Positions 8,676 to 17,677 of a stretch of 64,000 nucleotides of DNA are shown here, in pieces. Each line of letters starts with the position of its first letter. Within the stretch, counting starts at the first letter, position 1. A program made the position numbers and the translations under genes. This DNA is from JACPJP01 sp964650285 (GTDB lineage Archaea; Nanobdellota; Nanobdellia; Woesearchaeales; GW2011-AR4), in NCBI GenBank assembly GCA_964650285.1, contig CAZYSP010000006.1, forward strand, positions 1 to 64,000, in the 5' to 3' direction. Below the pieces are notes generated by a model, which worked only from the letters and a program-made list of their open reading frames with translations, was not told the origin of the DNA and did not search any database.

Positions 8676-10565
8676 TTATATATCACCTCTTCTTTTTAGA
8701 TAAAATATTTCAAAACATAAAAGCAAAAATACCCCTATCAGGATTAAAACACTTAAGCTGAGATTTTTTTCAACACCCTGCTCTTTTAGGACCTCTGCAC
8801 TCTCACTTTTTTCTTTCAGAACACTTTCTTTTGTAACCTCGCTTTCCTTTTCATCAAGAAGATTGACTGCAAACTTTTTGTCATTTAATTCATAAATTCC
8901 TACCTCATCATATATAACTCTTGATGTCCTAAAAGATGATGATGGTGTTTTTACACGCTGCTGGTTTATGGTAACAATCTTTCCTGTTTTCACATTAAAA
9001 TCCCTTATGTCCTCTGTCTCTGCCATAAAATTAACCAGTGAATTCCAGAAAATTGGGTAAGCTGGTAATGTCCTGAAGTCGCTTGCCTCGTCAATAATTC
9101 CGTAGTAGAAAATCTTCCCCTTGAAATGCTCCTTAACTGCCAGGATAGGTATTTCTGATATAGAAGCAATAACATGTATATCTTTGTCAGGGCCTGCATC
9201 AAAATATTGTGAGACAGTTGAAAAGCAGATATCATTCTCAAACTGCTTTGTCATTTCATTTATCGCATCAACACATACCCTTTTTGTATCCTGAAACAAA
9301 GTTTTTAAATTGACAATATCAAGATCAATCATATTGAATTTATTCAAATCAGCCTGCGCAGTAATTATTAATTTCCCCCCGTTCTTGGCATAGCTTGATA
9401 AATCCTGGAAAGTTCCCGGCAGAATTCCTTTCTTTATGCCAACTTTACCTATTTGGTGCACAATAACAACATCATGCTTCTGGAAAACCTGCAAAGTTGT
9501 TGCTCCTTCCAGCCTACTGCCATCAGTATTTATTGAAAACACAGGAGGATTAACAACATTAAGCCCTATGTCCCTTGAGGCCAACAATGCATTTTCCAGA
9601 TTGGTTTTGTGTCTATTTGTTATTAACAAGACGCTTACTCTTTTCTTCAACGGAGCGCTTATGTAAGCAACATTGTCCACATCCAAATCATCCTCTGGCT
9701 TGAGCTCAATTCTGCTTACGCCTGCAGGAGTATCATCAAACATAAAAGTTTCGACAGAATTTGGCAGCACCTCAATATCTTCGGATTCTGCTATTACATT
9801 TTTGTCTTTTATCAATTTAAGATTTATCTTTTTTCTTACACTATTGAAGTTTTTAACAAAAACCTTTATGCTGTGTTTTCTAACATCCATGCTTATAATT
9901 CCTGCATTCTCTGCATTATTTGACACATCCTCAAAATTTACAATGATTTCTTCTGAGATTATTGCCTTCTTGACTGCAAGTAAATCAGGACCATCAATGT
10001 TATTAAAGTCACTTATAACAACAATCCTTCCAGGCCTGTCCTGCAGCATGTCTTTAGCCAATAACATTGAATCTCCCAAGTTGGTTGTAGTTGCTTTTGG
10101 CTGCAAGTTATCCAAAATAGCAGAAGCTGTCTCGCTGTTCTCATCCTCCAATACAATTAGTGGTACATTCTCTGCGAGTATTATGCTGTTTTTCCCGCTA
10201 AGTGCTTTTTTTGCTTCCCTGATTGCTTTGTCAAACCTCATTAAACCCCCTTCTTCCGCCTGCATTGACGCGCTTACATCCAAAACTAATATTGTGTTCT
10301 CCAAAGAAACGTCATAGGGTATTTTCACAAAAGGCTCTGCTATTGCTATGGATAAACCTATCAAAGCCAATAACTGTATAAAAAACAGCAAGTTTGTTAA
10401 AAATTTCCTTAAAAAATCAGACTGCCTTGATGTTTTTTTGTTCTGCAGTATAAACATTAAAGATGGTATTATCCTGTCCTGAGGCCTTGGCTTTCTCAAG
10501 TACAAAATTATGAAAGGTATTAAGCTTGCTAATGCCAATAATCCTGCAGTGTTTGCAAATCCCAT
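8676..10565 (-). CDS. BatA-like vWA membrane protein
   Basis: The 629-residue protein begins with the typical BatA aerotolerance N-terminus, two helices at about residues 5-25 and 58-80 separated by a basic loop. A vWA domain follows with a full MIDAS DVSAS motif at about residue 95. Beta-rich domains follow, and a single C-terminal helix ends in basic residues. Bat proteins bind MoxR ATPases at the membrane. The gene starts 1 nt after the abrB-like gene, so the two are probably translationally coupled. The name Bat comes from Bacteroides aerotolerance; a role in oxygen tolerance here is not shown by the sequence. Confidence 0.82.
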   Translation of the reverse strand: MGFANTAGLLALASLIPFIILYLRKPRPQDRIIPSLMFILQNKKTSRQSDFLRKFLTNLLFFIQLLALIGLSIAIAEPFVKIPYDVSLENTILVLDVSASMQAEEGGLMRFDKAIREAKKALSGKNSIILAENVPLIVLEDENSETASAILDNLQPKATTTNLGDSMLLAKDMLQDRPGRIVVISDFNNIDGPDLLAVKKAIISEEIIVNFEDVSNNAENAGIISMDVRKHSIKVFVKNFNSVRKKINLKLIKDKNVIAESEDIEVLPNSVETFMFDDTPAGVSRIELKPEDDLDVDNVAYISAPLKKRVSVLLITNRHKTNLENALLASRDIGLNVVNPPVFSINTDGSRLEGATTLQVFQKHDVVIVHQIGKVGIKKGILPGTFQDLSSYAKNGGKLIITAQADLNKFNMIDLDIVNLKTLFQDTKRVCVDAINEMTKQFENDICFSTVSQYFDAGPDKDIHVIASISEIPILAVKEHFKGKIFYYGIIDEASDFRTLPAYPIFWNSLVNFMAETEDIRDFNVKTGKIVTINQQRVKTPSSSFRTSRVIYDEVGIYELNDKKFAVNLLDEKESEVTKESVLKEKSESAEVLKEQGVEKNLSLSVLILIGVFLLLCFEIFYLKRRGDI

Positions 10566-10566
10566 A

Positions 10567-10776
10567 CTAACCTCTTTTTTTGTTTTTCTTTCCCTTTATG
10601 ATTGCAGCCAAATCCTCAGTGCTTACCAACTCTTTTACAACAATTAGATGATCGTCTACAAGATACCAGTAAACCTCGCTGTTTAAGTCCAGCTTTAACT
10701 CTTCCCTTGCCTCAAAAGGCAGCGTTACCTGCCCTTGCTTCGTTATTTTCGCCTTCCCAATAAACTTAACTGCCAT
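10567..10776 (-). CDS. AbrB/SpoVT-family DNA-binding protein
   Basis: The 69-residue protein is a single swapped-hairpin domain: AKITKQGQVTLPFEAREEL at about residues 9-27 is the classic AbrB/MazE signature, followed by a second beta pair (VYWYLVDDHLIVVK) and a basic tail. Such proteins dimerise and bind DNA, often as antitoxins or autoregulators. No toxin is adjacent. As first gene of the vWA/MoxR operon it probably regulates that operon. The ATG is not at the usual leaderless distance from the clearest TATA (TTATAAATAT at about 10831-10840), so a short leader of ~30 nt is likely. Confidence 0.85.
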   Translation of the reverse strand: MAVKFIGKAKITKQGQVTLPFEAREELKLDLNSEVYWYLVDDHLIVVKELVSTEDLAAIIKGKKNKKRG

Positions 10777-10841
10777 CTTAGATTATTAATATTAATAAAA
10801 ATAACAAAATTATGAGTATTATTAGAATTAATATTTATAAA

Positions 10842-10947
10842 GGTTTCGAAAATCAAAGATTTTCGAAGCCCAAGAAATCTTTGATTTCTGCTGGTTTCGG
10901 AATTTGAAAAATTCCGAAGCCCAGAAAATTTTTAATTTTCGCTGGTT
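10842..10947. repeat. Tandem two-hairpin element (copy D)
   Basis: Two units of about 52 bp lie head to tail. Each has a hairpin 1 closed by GGTTTCG and CGAAGCC, then CA, then hairpin 2 with loop TTT, closed by CCA and TGG with an unpaired GC before TGG. The stems differ between units (GAAAATC/GATTTTC then AGAAATC/GATTTCT; GGAATT/AATTCC then GAAAATT/AATTTTC), but the closing bases are constant. It sits in the divergent region between the abrB operon and thrS. Related elements occur elsewhere in the window. Confidence 0.75.
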
Positions 10948-10985
10948 GTGGTTTTTGTTAAATACTCCCTATTCCGAACAAAATC

Positions 10986-10994
10986 TTTTTATAC
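10986..10994 (+). promoter_or_regulatory. TATA-like box of thrS
   Basis: TTTTTATAC is centred about 27 bp before the ATG at 11017. This decides the start: in-frame codons farther upstream (GTG at 10948) lie in the repeat and before the promoter. Confidence 0.5.
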
Positions 10995-11016
10995 TCACTC
11001 TCAACTTTCTACTCTT

Positions 11017-12930
11017 ATGCCAAAAATAAAAATAACATTGCCGGATGGCAGCTCAAAGAGTTATGATAAAGGCGTAACTGGTGTTGAAATAGCTAAAAGC
11101 ATAGGTCCAAGATTAGCCCAGGATGCCCTGGCACTTGAAGTGGATGGAAAATTAGTTGACCTCTCTGCAAAGATAAATAATAATGCAAAAATAAAAATAA
11201 TAACCTTTAAGGACAAAGAAGGTATTGGAATATTTCGTCATTCTACTGCACATGTATTAGCCCAGGCTGTTACTGAGCTGTTTCCTAAAGCCAAACCGAC
11301 AATAGGCCCTGTAGTTGAAGAAGGATTCTATTATGATTTTGATATTGACCACCATTTTACCCCGGAAGATGTAAGCAAAATAGAAAAAAAGATGCAGGAG
11401 ATTATAGATAAAAACCTTAAATTTCAAAAAATAAAATTAAGCTTAACAGAAGCAAAAAAGGCTTTCAAAAATAACAAATATAAGATAGAATTAATTGAAG
11501 AATTTAATGAGCCTTCAAGTGCATACAAACAGGGAAATTTTGTTGATTTATGCCGCGGTCCACATGTACCGAGCACTGGAAAACTCAAAGCATTCAAAAT
11601 AATCAAAATAGCAGGCGCTTATTGGCGCGGAGATGCAAAAAACAAGCAATTACAAAGAATATATGGAATTTCTTTTCCGGAAAAAAAACAGTTAAAAAAT
11701 TATTTACAAATATTAGAACAAGCAGAAAAACGTGACCACAGAAAGCTAGGCAAGCAGCTTGACTTATTTTCATTACATGAGGAAGGCCCTGGATTTATTT
11801 TTTTCCATCCAAAAGGCGTTGTAATTATTAACATCCTAAAAGATTTTCTGAGAAAAGAACTTGATAAATTGGGCTACAAAGAAATAATGACTCCATTAAT
11901 TTTAAGCAGAAAGTTATGGGAACAATCAGGTCATTGGGACCATTACAAAGAAAACATGTACTTTACAAAAGTTGATGAAAAAGACTTTGCAGTAAAGCCA
12001 ATGAACTGTCCAGGAACTATTTTGATTTATAAAGAAAAGCTGCCAAGTTATAGGGATTTACCAATAAAGCTCTCAGAGTTAGGTTTAGTACATAGGCATG
12101 AACTCTCAGGAGTTTTAGCTGGTTTGTTCAGGGTAAGGGCCTTTACCCAGGATGATGCCCACATATTCTGCACTCCTGCTCAAGTAGAAAAAGAGGTTTT
12201 GCAACTAATTGATTTGACTGATTTCGTCTATAAAACTTTTAACTTCACTTACCATATTGAACTTTCAACAAGGCCTGAAAAGTTTTCAGGGAAAAAAGAA
12301 AACTGGGACAAGGCAGAAAAAGCTTTGGCAGACGCATTAAACAAAAGAAAAATAAAATATAAGATAAATCCAGGTGATGGCGCTTTCTACGGCCCTAAAA
12401 TTGATTATCATATCAAAGATTGTCTTGGAAGAACATGGCAATGCGCAACAATACAAGTTGATTTTTCGATGCCGGAAAAATTTAATTTAAAATATATAGC
12501 AAAAGACGGCAATAAGCACATTCCAGTAATGATCCACAGGACAATTTACGGCTCCATGGAAAGATTTTTGGGAATATTAATTGAGCATTATGCAGGTAAA
12601 TTTCCACTATGGCTAGCACCCATACAGGCAAGAATCTTAACTGTTGCTGACAGGTTTAGTTTGTACGCAAAAAAAATAAAAGAGGAATTAGAGAAAAACA
12701 ATATAAGAGTTGAGCTGGATGTAAGGACAGAATCTGTTGGTTATAAAGTAAGGGAAGCACAATCACAAAAAATTCCGCTAATAATCAATGTTGGAGAAAA
12801 AGAAGAGAAAAACAATACTGTTGCAGTAAGGACTTTAGACAATAAATTACATTTCAATGTAAAAATTAAGGATTTGATTAAAAAAATTAAAGATAACGTT
12901 GAGAAGAAGAAAGAAAAATTTCTATTATAA
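11017..12930 (+). CDS. thrS: Threonyl-tRNA synthetase, bacterial type
   Basis: The 637-residue enzyme has the full bacterial-type order. A TGS domain (about residues 1-60) is followed by the N2 editing domain with HSTAH and DLCRGPH motifs. The class II catalytic core has motif 2 in VHRHELSG and the zinc-binding Cys in MNCPG, and an anticodon-binding domain begins near WLAPIQ. It charges tRNA-Thr and clears mis-charged Ser. Canonical archaeal ThrRS instead carries a D-aminoacyl-tRNA-deacylase-like N-terminus, which is absent here, so this is the bacterial form, probably acquired by transfer. It is a single gene with its own promoter, ending 12 nt before the convergent SIMPL gene. Confidence 0.95.
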   Translation: MPKIKITLPDGSSKSYDKGVTGVEIAKSIGPRLAQDALALEVDGKLVDLSAKINNNAKIKIITFKDKEGIGIFRHSTAHVLAQAVTELFPKAKPTIGPVVEEGFYYDFDIDHHFTPEDVSKIEKKMQEIIDKNLKFQKIKLSLTEAKKAFKNNKYKIELIEEFNEPSSAYKQGNFVDLCRGPHVPSTGKLKAFKIIKIAGAYWRGDAKNKQLQRIYGISFPEKKQLKNYLQILEQAEKRDHRKLGKQLDLFSLHEEGPGFIFFHPKGVVIINILKDFLRKELDKLGYKEIMTPLILSRKLWEQSGHWDHYKENMYFTKVDEKDFAVKPMNCPGTILIYKEKLPSYRDLPIKLSELGLVHRHELSGVLAGLFRVRAFTQDDAHIFCTPAQVEKEVLQLIDLTDFVYKTFNFTYHIELSTRPEKFSGKKENWDKAEKALADALNKRKIKYKINPGDGAFYGPKIDYHIKDCLGRTWQCATIQVDFSMPEKFNLKYIAKDGNKHIPVMIHRTIYGSMERFLGILIEHYAGKFPLWLAPIQARILTVADRFSLYAKKIKEELEKNNIRVELDVRTESVGYKVREAQSQKIPLIINVGEKEEKNNTVAVRTLDNKLHFNVKIKDLIKKIKDNVEKKKEKFLL

Positions 12931-12942
12931 TAAAATAAAAAT

Positions 12943-13644
12943 TTATTTTACATAATAAACTAGTTGTATATTGGCAGTTACTGTTACATCCTTAGGCATT
13001 ACTGTAGCAGCTTCTTCAACTGCTTCTGCGCCAACTACATTCTCCATAGCATACATATAAGGGGCATATCTAAAGCTTGACTCTGAAACGGTTTTTATCT
13101 TTCCAAGGCTTACTCCTAAACTTTCTGCAATAGTCTCTGCTTTTGCTTTTGCACTTTTAGTTGCTTCTGCTAAAGCTTGTTTTTTGTATTTTTGCTCTTC
13201 TTCCTCGCTTAATTGGAATTGGATATTGTTTATTTCGTTAGCTCCATTATTAATACAAACATCAACAATTTCTCCAACCTTACCTAGCTCTTCTGTTTTG
13301 ATTTTTAATGTCTGGGATGCTCTCCATCCTACTATCTTAGATCCTTCATCTTTTGTCCATGTTCTCTGTTCACGTAAATTTAATCTTTCTGTCTCAATAT
13401 TCTCATAACCTTTTTTCTTTAAACTATCAACAATTGCATTTATAACCCTATTTGCTTCATTTTGTGCTTCTTCAGCAGTATCTTTTACAATTGAAATACC
13501 TGCCCGCACCTCAGCTTCATCAGGTTCAACAGTAATCTCTGCATCACCTGAAACTTCTATTGTATTCTCTTGAGCTTGCTGGCATCCTGTTAAAGCAATT
13601 AAACCAATAATTAAGAATCCAATTATCATGTATTTTATTTTCAT
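12943..13644 (-). CDS. SIMPL-domain (DUF541) lipoprotein
   Basis: The 233-residue protein starts with a lipoprotein signal: a Lys-containing n-region, a hydrophobic core and the lipobox LTGC with Cys at residue 21. The mature part begins with a typical SIMPL strand (TIEVSGDAEITVEPDEA), and the rest fits the repeated beta-alpha-beta pattern of DUF541 (YggE/BP26-type), which forms ring-like oligomers outside the cytoplasmic membrane. The function is unknown; in bacteria such proteins are linked with stress. It is monocistronic, divergent from srp54 with about 118 nt between them. Confidence 0.88.
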   Translation of the reverse strand: MKIKYMIIGFLIIGLIALTGCQQAQENTIEVSGDAEITVEPDEAEVRAGISIVKDTAEEAQNEANRVINAIVDSLKKKGYENIETERLNLREQRTWTKDEGSKIVGWRASQTLKIKTEELGKVGEIVDVCINNGANEINNIQFQLSEEEEQKYKKQALAEATKSAKAKAETIAESLGVSLGKIKTVSESSFRYAPYMYAMENVVGAEAVEEAATVMPKDVTVTANIQLVYYVK

Positions 13645-13730
13645 TTATACCCTCTGCTATTGGATAAAAAAGCATTTATATATATAGTTTTCTAAAGCTT
13701 TGAATCAAGTTGAAGTTATAAAACAATTAA

Positions 13731-13740
13731 CTTTATAAAA
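13731..13740 (+). promoter_or_regulatory. TATA box of srp54
   Basis: CTTTATAAAA is centred 27 bp before the ATG at 13763, predicting a leaderless mRNA. Confidence 0.6.
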
Positions 13741-13762
13741 CTAAATCTATAACTGTACTACT

Positions 13763-15118
13763 ATGGTCTTAGACAAATTAGGAAGTTCATTAAAGAATAC
13801 ATTACAAAAAATAGCAAAAAGCATGTTTGTAGATGATAAGCTAATAAACGAGTTAATTAAAGATATTCAACGCGCTTTATTACAATCAGATGTTAATGTG
13901 CAGCTTGTCTTTGATTTAACAAACAAGATTAAGGAAAGAATAAAAAGCGAAGAAACACCTTCTGGGCTGACAAAAAAAGAGCATTTAATTAACATTGTCT
14001 ACGAAGAACTTGTTGATTTCCTGGGAAAAGAGCAGCAAAAAATAGAAATTAAGGGAAAGCCTTTCAAAATAATGCTTGTTGGTTTATTTGGCTCTGGAAA
14101 AACAACTACTGCAGGAAAGCTTGCAAGCTATTTTACAAAAAGAGGGAATAAAGTTGCTTTGCTTGGTTTAGATACACACAGGCCAGCTGCAATGGAGCAA
14201 ATTGCACAAGTAGCAAAACAGGCTAAAGTTCCATATTTTTTAAATAAAAAAGAAAAAAAACCATTAAACATTTGGAATGAATTTAAAGATGAATATAAAA
14301 AATATGATATATTAATTATTGATACTTCTGGCAGGGATGCCTTATCCAAAGATCTAATAGAAGAGATAGAATTATTAACTGGAAAAATAAAGCCTGATGA
14401 AAACCTATTGGTTATTTCTGCAGATATTGGCCAAGCAGCTCAAAAACAGGCTGAGCAATTCAACAAAAGCTGTAACATTTCTGGAGTTATTGTTTCTAAA
14501 ATGGACGGCACTGCAAAAGGCGGTGGTGCTCTAACAGCATGTGCAGTCTCAAAAGCTCCAATCAAATTTATTGGTGTTGGTGAAAAAATTTCTGATTTAG
14601 AGCACTTCAACCCAAAAGGTTTTGTAGGTCGCTTATTAGGAATGGGAGATTTAGAAGCATTACTAGAGAAGGCAAAAGAAGCAATAAAAGTAGAGGATGC
14701 AGAAGATTTAGGAAAGAAATTCCTGAAAGGGGAATTTAACCTTATAGATTTGTATGAGCAGATGTCAGCAATGAAAAAAATGGGCTCATTAAAAAAGATT
14801 GTTGAGATGGTACCTGGTTTCTCTTCTTTACAATTACCAAAGGAAATGCTTGATGTGCAGGAAAGCAAGCTGGAAAAATGGAAAATAGTAATGCAGAGCA
14901 TGACTAAAAAGGAATTGGAAAATCCAGATATAATAACAGCAGAAAGAATTGACAGGATAAGTAAGGGTTCAGGAATTCCAACAAGCACAATAAGGGAATT
15001 AATAAAACAGTATCGGCAAAGCAAAAAAGTTGTAAAGATGTTCAAGGGCAACAAAATGGATATGCAAAAGATGATGAAAAAGTTTGGTGGAAAACTTCCT
15101 GGTAATTTTAAGATTTAA
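13763..15118 (+). CDS. srp54: Signal recognition particle protein SRP54
   Basis: At 451 residues it has normal SRP54 length. The N-domain helical bundle (about 1-90) is followed by the G-domain with P-loop GLFGSGKTT near residue 110, DTHRPAA, the DTSGR switch near 191 and SKMDG (the G4 TKxD equivalent) near 248. The M-domain from about 300 on is methionine-rich and ends with a basic segment that binds 7S RNA and signal peptides. With 7S RNA and FtsY it delivers membrane proteins to the Sec translocon. No SRP RNA or ftsY is in this window. It ends 13 nt before the convergent aIF2-gamma gene. Confidence 0.96.
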   Translation: MVLDKLGSSLKNTLQKIAKSMFVDDKLINELIKDIQRALLQSDVNVQLVFDLTNKIKERIKSEETPSGLTKKEHLINIVYEELVDFLGKEQQKIEIKGKPFKIMLVGLFGSGKTTTAGKLASYFTKRGNKVALLGLDTHRPAAMEQIAQVAKQAKVPYFLNKKEKKPLNIWNEFKDEYKKYDILIIDTSGRDALSKDLIEEIELLTGKIKPDENLLVISADIGQAAQKQAEQFNKSCNISGVIVSKMDGTAKGGGALTACAVSKAPIKFIGVGEKISDLEHFNPKGFVGRLLGMGDLEALLEKAKEAIKVEDAEDLGKKFLKGEFNLIDLYEQMSAMKKMGSLKKIVEMVPGFSSLQLPKEMLDVQESKLEKWKIVMQSMTKKELENPDIITAERIDRISKGSGIPTSTIRELIKQYRQSKKVVKMFKGNKMDMQKMMKKFGGKLPGNFKI

Positions 15119-15131
15119 TTCCAGAATAGAT

Positions 15132-16379
15132 TTACAATGTCTTCCCCTCAACAATCTCGCCATAACCTATAAGCCTGAATCTGTTGCCTATCCTTCTTGA
15201 GATTGTAACTTTAGAATTTATTTCTGTGCAAACTGCTATTTTTAGCTTACATGTAACATTTTTTTTCTTAAGACCATTCACTATGCCTACTGTAGCTGCA
15301 GAATTCACATTCAGCATTAAAGCCTCACTCATCTTTATTGGCTCGACACTAAGCTCCTCTTGTGTCCCTACAACCCTTTCCAGAAGATGAGGTGTAAGTG
15401 TTATTTCATATAATACATCTGGCAATTTTCCTAGCAGACTGACAAGTGAGCCTGATAAAGAATCTGATTTTACAATCGAAGGGTCTAAAGAAGTGAGTAT
15501 TCCTGAAGTTCCGCCTGGAGAAATTTCCTTTACAGACATGCCTCCATATTTTAAATCAACAATACTGGTTTTTATAGGCTTCCACACTTCCTTATTTTTT
15601 TCCATTACCTTTCTGCCAGGCCTTATTTCTATTTCCTGCCCTGTTTTTAATACACCCTGCTTCATGCTGCCTCCAAGAACACCACCTATCATGTCTTTTG
15701 GCAAGGTACCAGGCCTGTTAATGTCAAAGCTTCTTGCAACAAGCATAATAGGGTCTTTGCTTTTATCTCTTTTTGGAGTAGGTATATTCTCTTCAATAGC
15801 TTTTATTAGGTTGCTTAGACCTGCATTATGCTGCGCAGATAAGGGCATTATTGAAGCATTTTCATAGCTTGTCCCTTTCAAAAAATCTTTAATCTGACTA
15901 TAATTCTTTTCAGCTGTTTTTTCATCCACAAGGTCAATTTTGTTTTGAACAATTACAATGTTTTTTATTCCTATTATTTGTAGTGCCATTAGATGCTCTC
16001 TTGTCTGTGGTTGAGGACAATCCTCATTAGCAGCTATAAGCAACAAGGCTCCATCCATTATTGTTGCTCCTGAAAGCATAGTAGCCATTAAACTTTCATG
16101 CCCTGGAGCATCAACAAAGCTTACTTTTCTGAGAACCTTTGCTTTTGATTTGTCTTTTGGCTTGGTAGTATAATTACCTCCTTCTTTATAGAAAACAGCA
16201 TCTGCATATCCCAATCTTATTGTAATGCCCCTCTTTATTTCCTCAGAATGAGTGTCTGTCCATACTCCTGACAAGGCTTCCAGTAAAGTTGTTTTTCCAT
16301 GATCAACATGTCCCACCATGCCTATATTAAGCTCTGGCTGTAAAACTTTTTCTTTTGTTGTTTTTTTGGTTCTTGGCAT
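15132..16379 (-). CDS. eif2g: Translation initiation factor aIF2 gamma subunit
   Basis: The 415-residue protein has a complete GTPase: G1 GHVDHGKTT near residue 22, G2 region with TIRLGYADA, G3 DAPGHE near 92, G4 NKID near 147, then two beta-barrel domains. Between G2 and G3 lies the subdomain where most homologues have a four-Cys zinc knuckle. Here the stretch (about residues 58-85) is Lys-rich and has no Cys, so the knuckle is lost, as in some other lineages. The factor carries Met-tRNAi to the small subunit together with alpha and beta subunits (not in the window). It follows the S6e gene, a common archaeal pairing. Confidence 0.95.
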   Translation of the reverse strand: MPRTKKTTKEKVLQPELNIGMVGHVDHGKTTLLEALSGVWTDTHSEEIKRGITIRLGYADAVFYKEGGNYTTKPKDKSKAKVLRKVSFVDAPGHESLMATMLSGATIMDGALLLIAANEDCPQPQTREHLMALQIIGIKNIVIVQNKIDLVDEKTAEKNYSQIKDFLKGTSYENASIMPLSAQHNAGLSNLIKAIEENIPTPKRDKSKDPIMLVARSFDINRPGTLPKDMIGGVLGGSMKQGVLKTGQEIEIRPGRKVMEKNKEVWKPIKTSIVDLKYGGMSVKEISPGGTSGILTSLDPSIVKSDSLSGSLVSLLGKLPDVLYEITLTPHLLERVVGTQEELSVEPIKMSEALMLNVNSAATVGIVNGLKKKNVTCKLKIAVCTEINSKVTISRRIGNRFRLIGYGEIVEGKTL

Positions 16380-16424
16380 GTTTTATTTTGATTAATTTTT
16401 ATTATATTTTTATTGATTTTTTCT

Positions 16425-17111
16425 TTATTGTTTTGTTTCTTTTTGTTCTGCTTTTTCTTGTAACACTTCTTTTTTAGGCTCTTCCTTTTTGACATCTTTA
16501 AGAAGATCTGCTGCTGTTTCTTCTTTACCTCCAGCAAATTTTTTTGTTTTTTCAACCATTACCTTGACTTTTTTGTCAACATCTTCCTCTGTTTTTTCTT
16601 TTTTGGTTTCTTCTGGTTTTACTTCTTTTTGTTCAGGTTTCTGTTCTTGTTTTTCTTTCTTTACCTCTGGTTTCTTTTCTTCCTTTGCCTCTTTCTTTGG
16701 CTGCTCTTTTACCTCTTCTTTTTGTTCTCCTTCTTTTTTGCCAAACATATCAGGAAGCTTTTTTGTTCCTTCTTTAAGCACTTTAAGGTTTATTGTAGCA
16801 ATACTTTCATTGATTTTATGGCCGCAAACTGTTTTTCTTTTCCTCATTCCCTTTAAGCCACCTCTGAATCCAGTGCCCTTGTATATAGCTATTTTCTTTC
16901 TTATGCCCAGGATACCATGTCTCATTGGAAACCCGCAGTAATCTGTGCCTCCTGTTATCTGGAACTCATAGCCATCAATGCCAATCTTGCTCCCTTCTAC
17001 TTTTTCCCCTATATTAAGTCCCATAAAAGATACTGCTTGCTGATCTTTAACTTCTGTCTTATAGCCTTTTCCACTTTTAGTATCTGCAATGTTAATTTTA
17101 AAGCTTGCCAT
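16425..17111 (-). CDS. rps6e: Ribosomal protein S6e with a long charged C-terminal tail
   Basis: Residues 1-125 form the S6e core (GGTDYCGFPMR and GLKGMRKRKTVCG are recognisable). After it comes about 100 residues made mostly of Lys, Glu, Pro and Gln, so the protein is 228 residues where archaeal S6e is usually near 130-150. The start is set at ATG 17111 because a GGAGG site lies 7 nt before it; that site overlaps an earlier ATG (17126), which would lack its own ribosome site. A TATA (CTTTTTAAAT near 17170) predicts a leader of about 35 nt. The next gene, aIF2-gamma, is 45 nt downstream. Confidence 0.92.
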   Translation of the reverse strand: MASFKINIADTKSGKGYKTEVKDQQAVSFMGLNIGEKVEGSKIGIDGYEFQITGGTDYCGFPMRHGILGIRKKIAIYKGTGFRGGLKGMRKRKTVCGHKINESIATINLKVLKEGTKKLPDMFGKKEGEQKEEVKEQPKKEAKEEKKPEVKKEKQEQKPEQKEVKPEETKKEKTEEDVDKKVKVMVEKTKKFAGGKEETAADLLKDVKKEEPKKEVLQEKAEQKETKQ

Positions 17112-17189
17112 AGTATTTTCCTCCATATTCTAATTTATTCTAAAAAAGAATACTAATCGGAATAATGCCTTATTTAAAAAGTTTATTGA

Positions 17190-17546
17190 TTATTCTCTCT
17201 TAGAACTAAAAGAAACAAATGCACTCGGATACATCTTATTTGGCAGACAGCTACCTACCTTATTCTTATTTCCAAAAAAAGGATATTGTTGGCATGTTTT
17301 AGGCCTGTTTTTGTATATCCTGCATAAGTATTTCCCATCTTTACTTTTTTTGATAAAAACACATTTGTTTTTATCTCTCTTTAGAACAAACTTATTTCTA
17401 TAAAGCAAATCCCTTTCAAGAAAATCCTCTTCTTTATAGCCGAGTTTTCTTATCCTTTCAATATCTGCCTTGCTTACCCTTATAGTTAACTTTTTGCAGC
17501 ACTGCCCACAGTATCTATCACATTGGAAGTTTTCTTTTGTAAGCAT
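17190..17546 (-). CDS. YkgJ-family Cys-cluster protein
   Basis: The 118-residue protein shows the YkgJ/FliB-like metal-binding pattern. An N-terminal CDRYCGQCC cluster (about residues 9-17) is followed by separate Cys in KCVFI, YLCRIY and KTCQQYPFF. The family was annotated as Fe-S or zinc-chelating; the true metal and role are unknown. It uses the only good start at the N-terminus, with a short AT-rich upstream region. It is single, between S6e and the unknown protein at 17678. Confidence 0.8.
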   Translation of the reverse strand: MLTKENFQCDRYCGQCCKKLTIRVSKADIERIRKLGYKEEDFLERDLLYRNKFVLKRDKNKCVFIKKSKDGKYLCRIYKNRPKTCQQYPFFGNKNKVGSCLPNKMYPSAFVSFSSKRE

Positions 17547-17677
17547 ATACTTATAATTTATTTCAGAACTATAAAAATATATTGAAATACTGGCTTTGGC
17601 TATAAGCCTCTAAGTTATCCATAAACTGAAGATAGATTAAATTTATAAATAATTGGATACTTTCAAGTTGTAATATA

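Noticed and set aside
10842..10947. CRISPR array
   Set aside because: Only two units, no constant repeat with variable spacers, and no cas genes in the window; the units are paired hairpins.
10948..11016. Upstream GTG start extending ThrRS by 23 residues
   Set aside because: It begins in the hairpin repeat and before the TATA box; ATG 11017 matches the family start and promoter spacing.
16489..16941. Ser/Phe-rich ORF opposite S6e
   Set aside because: It is the antisense reading of the Lys/Glu-rich tail, whose codons rarely give stops on the other strand.
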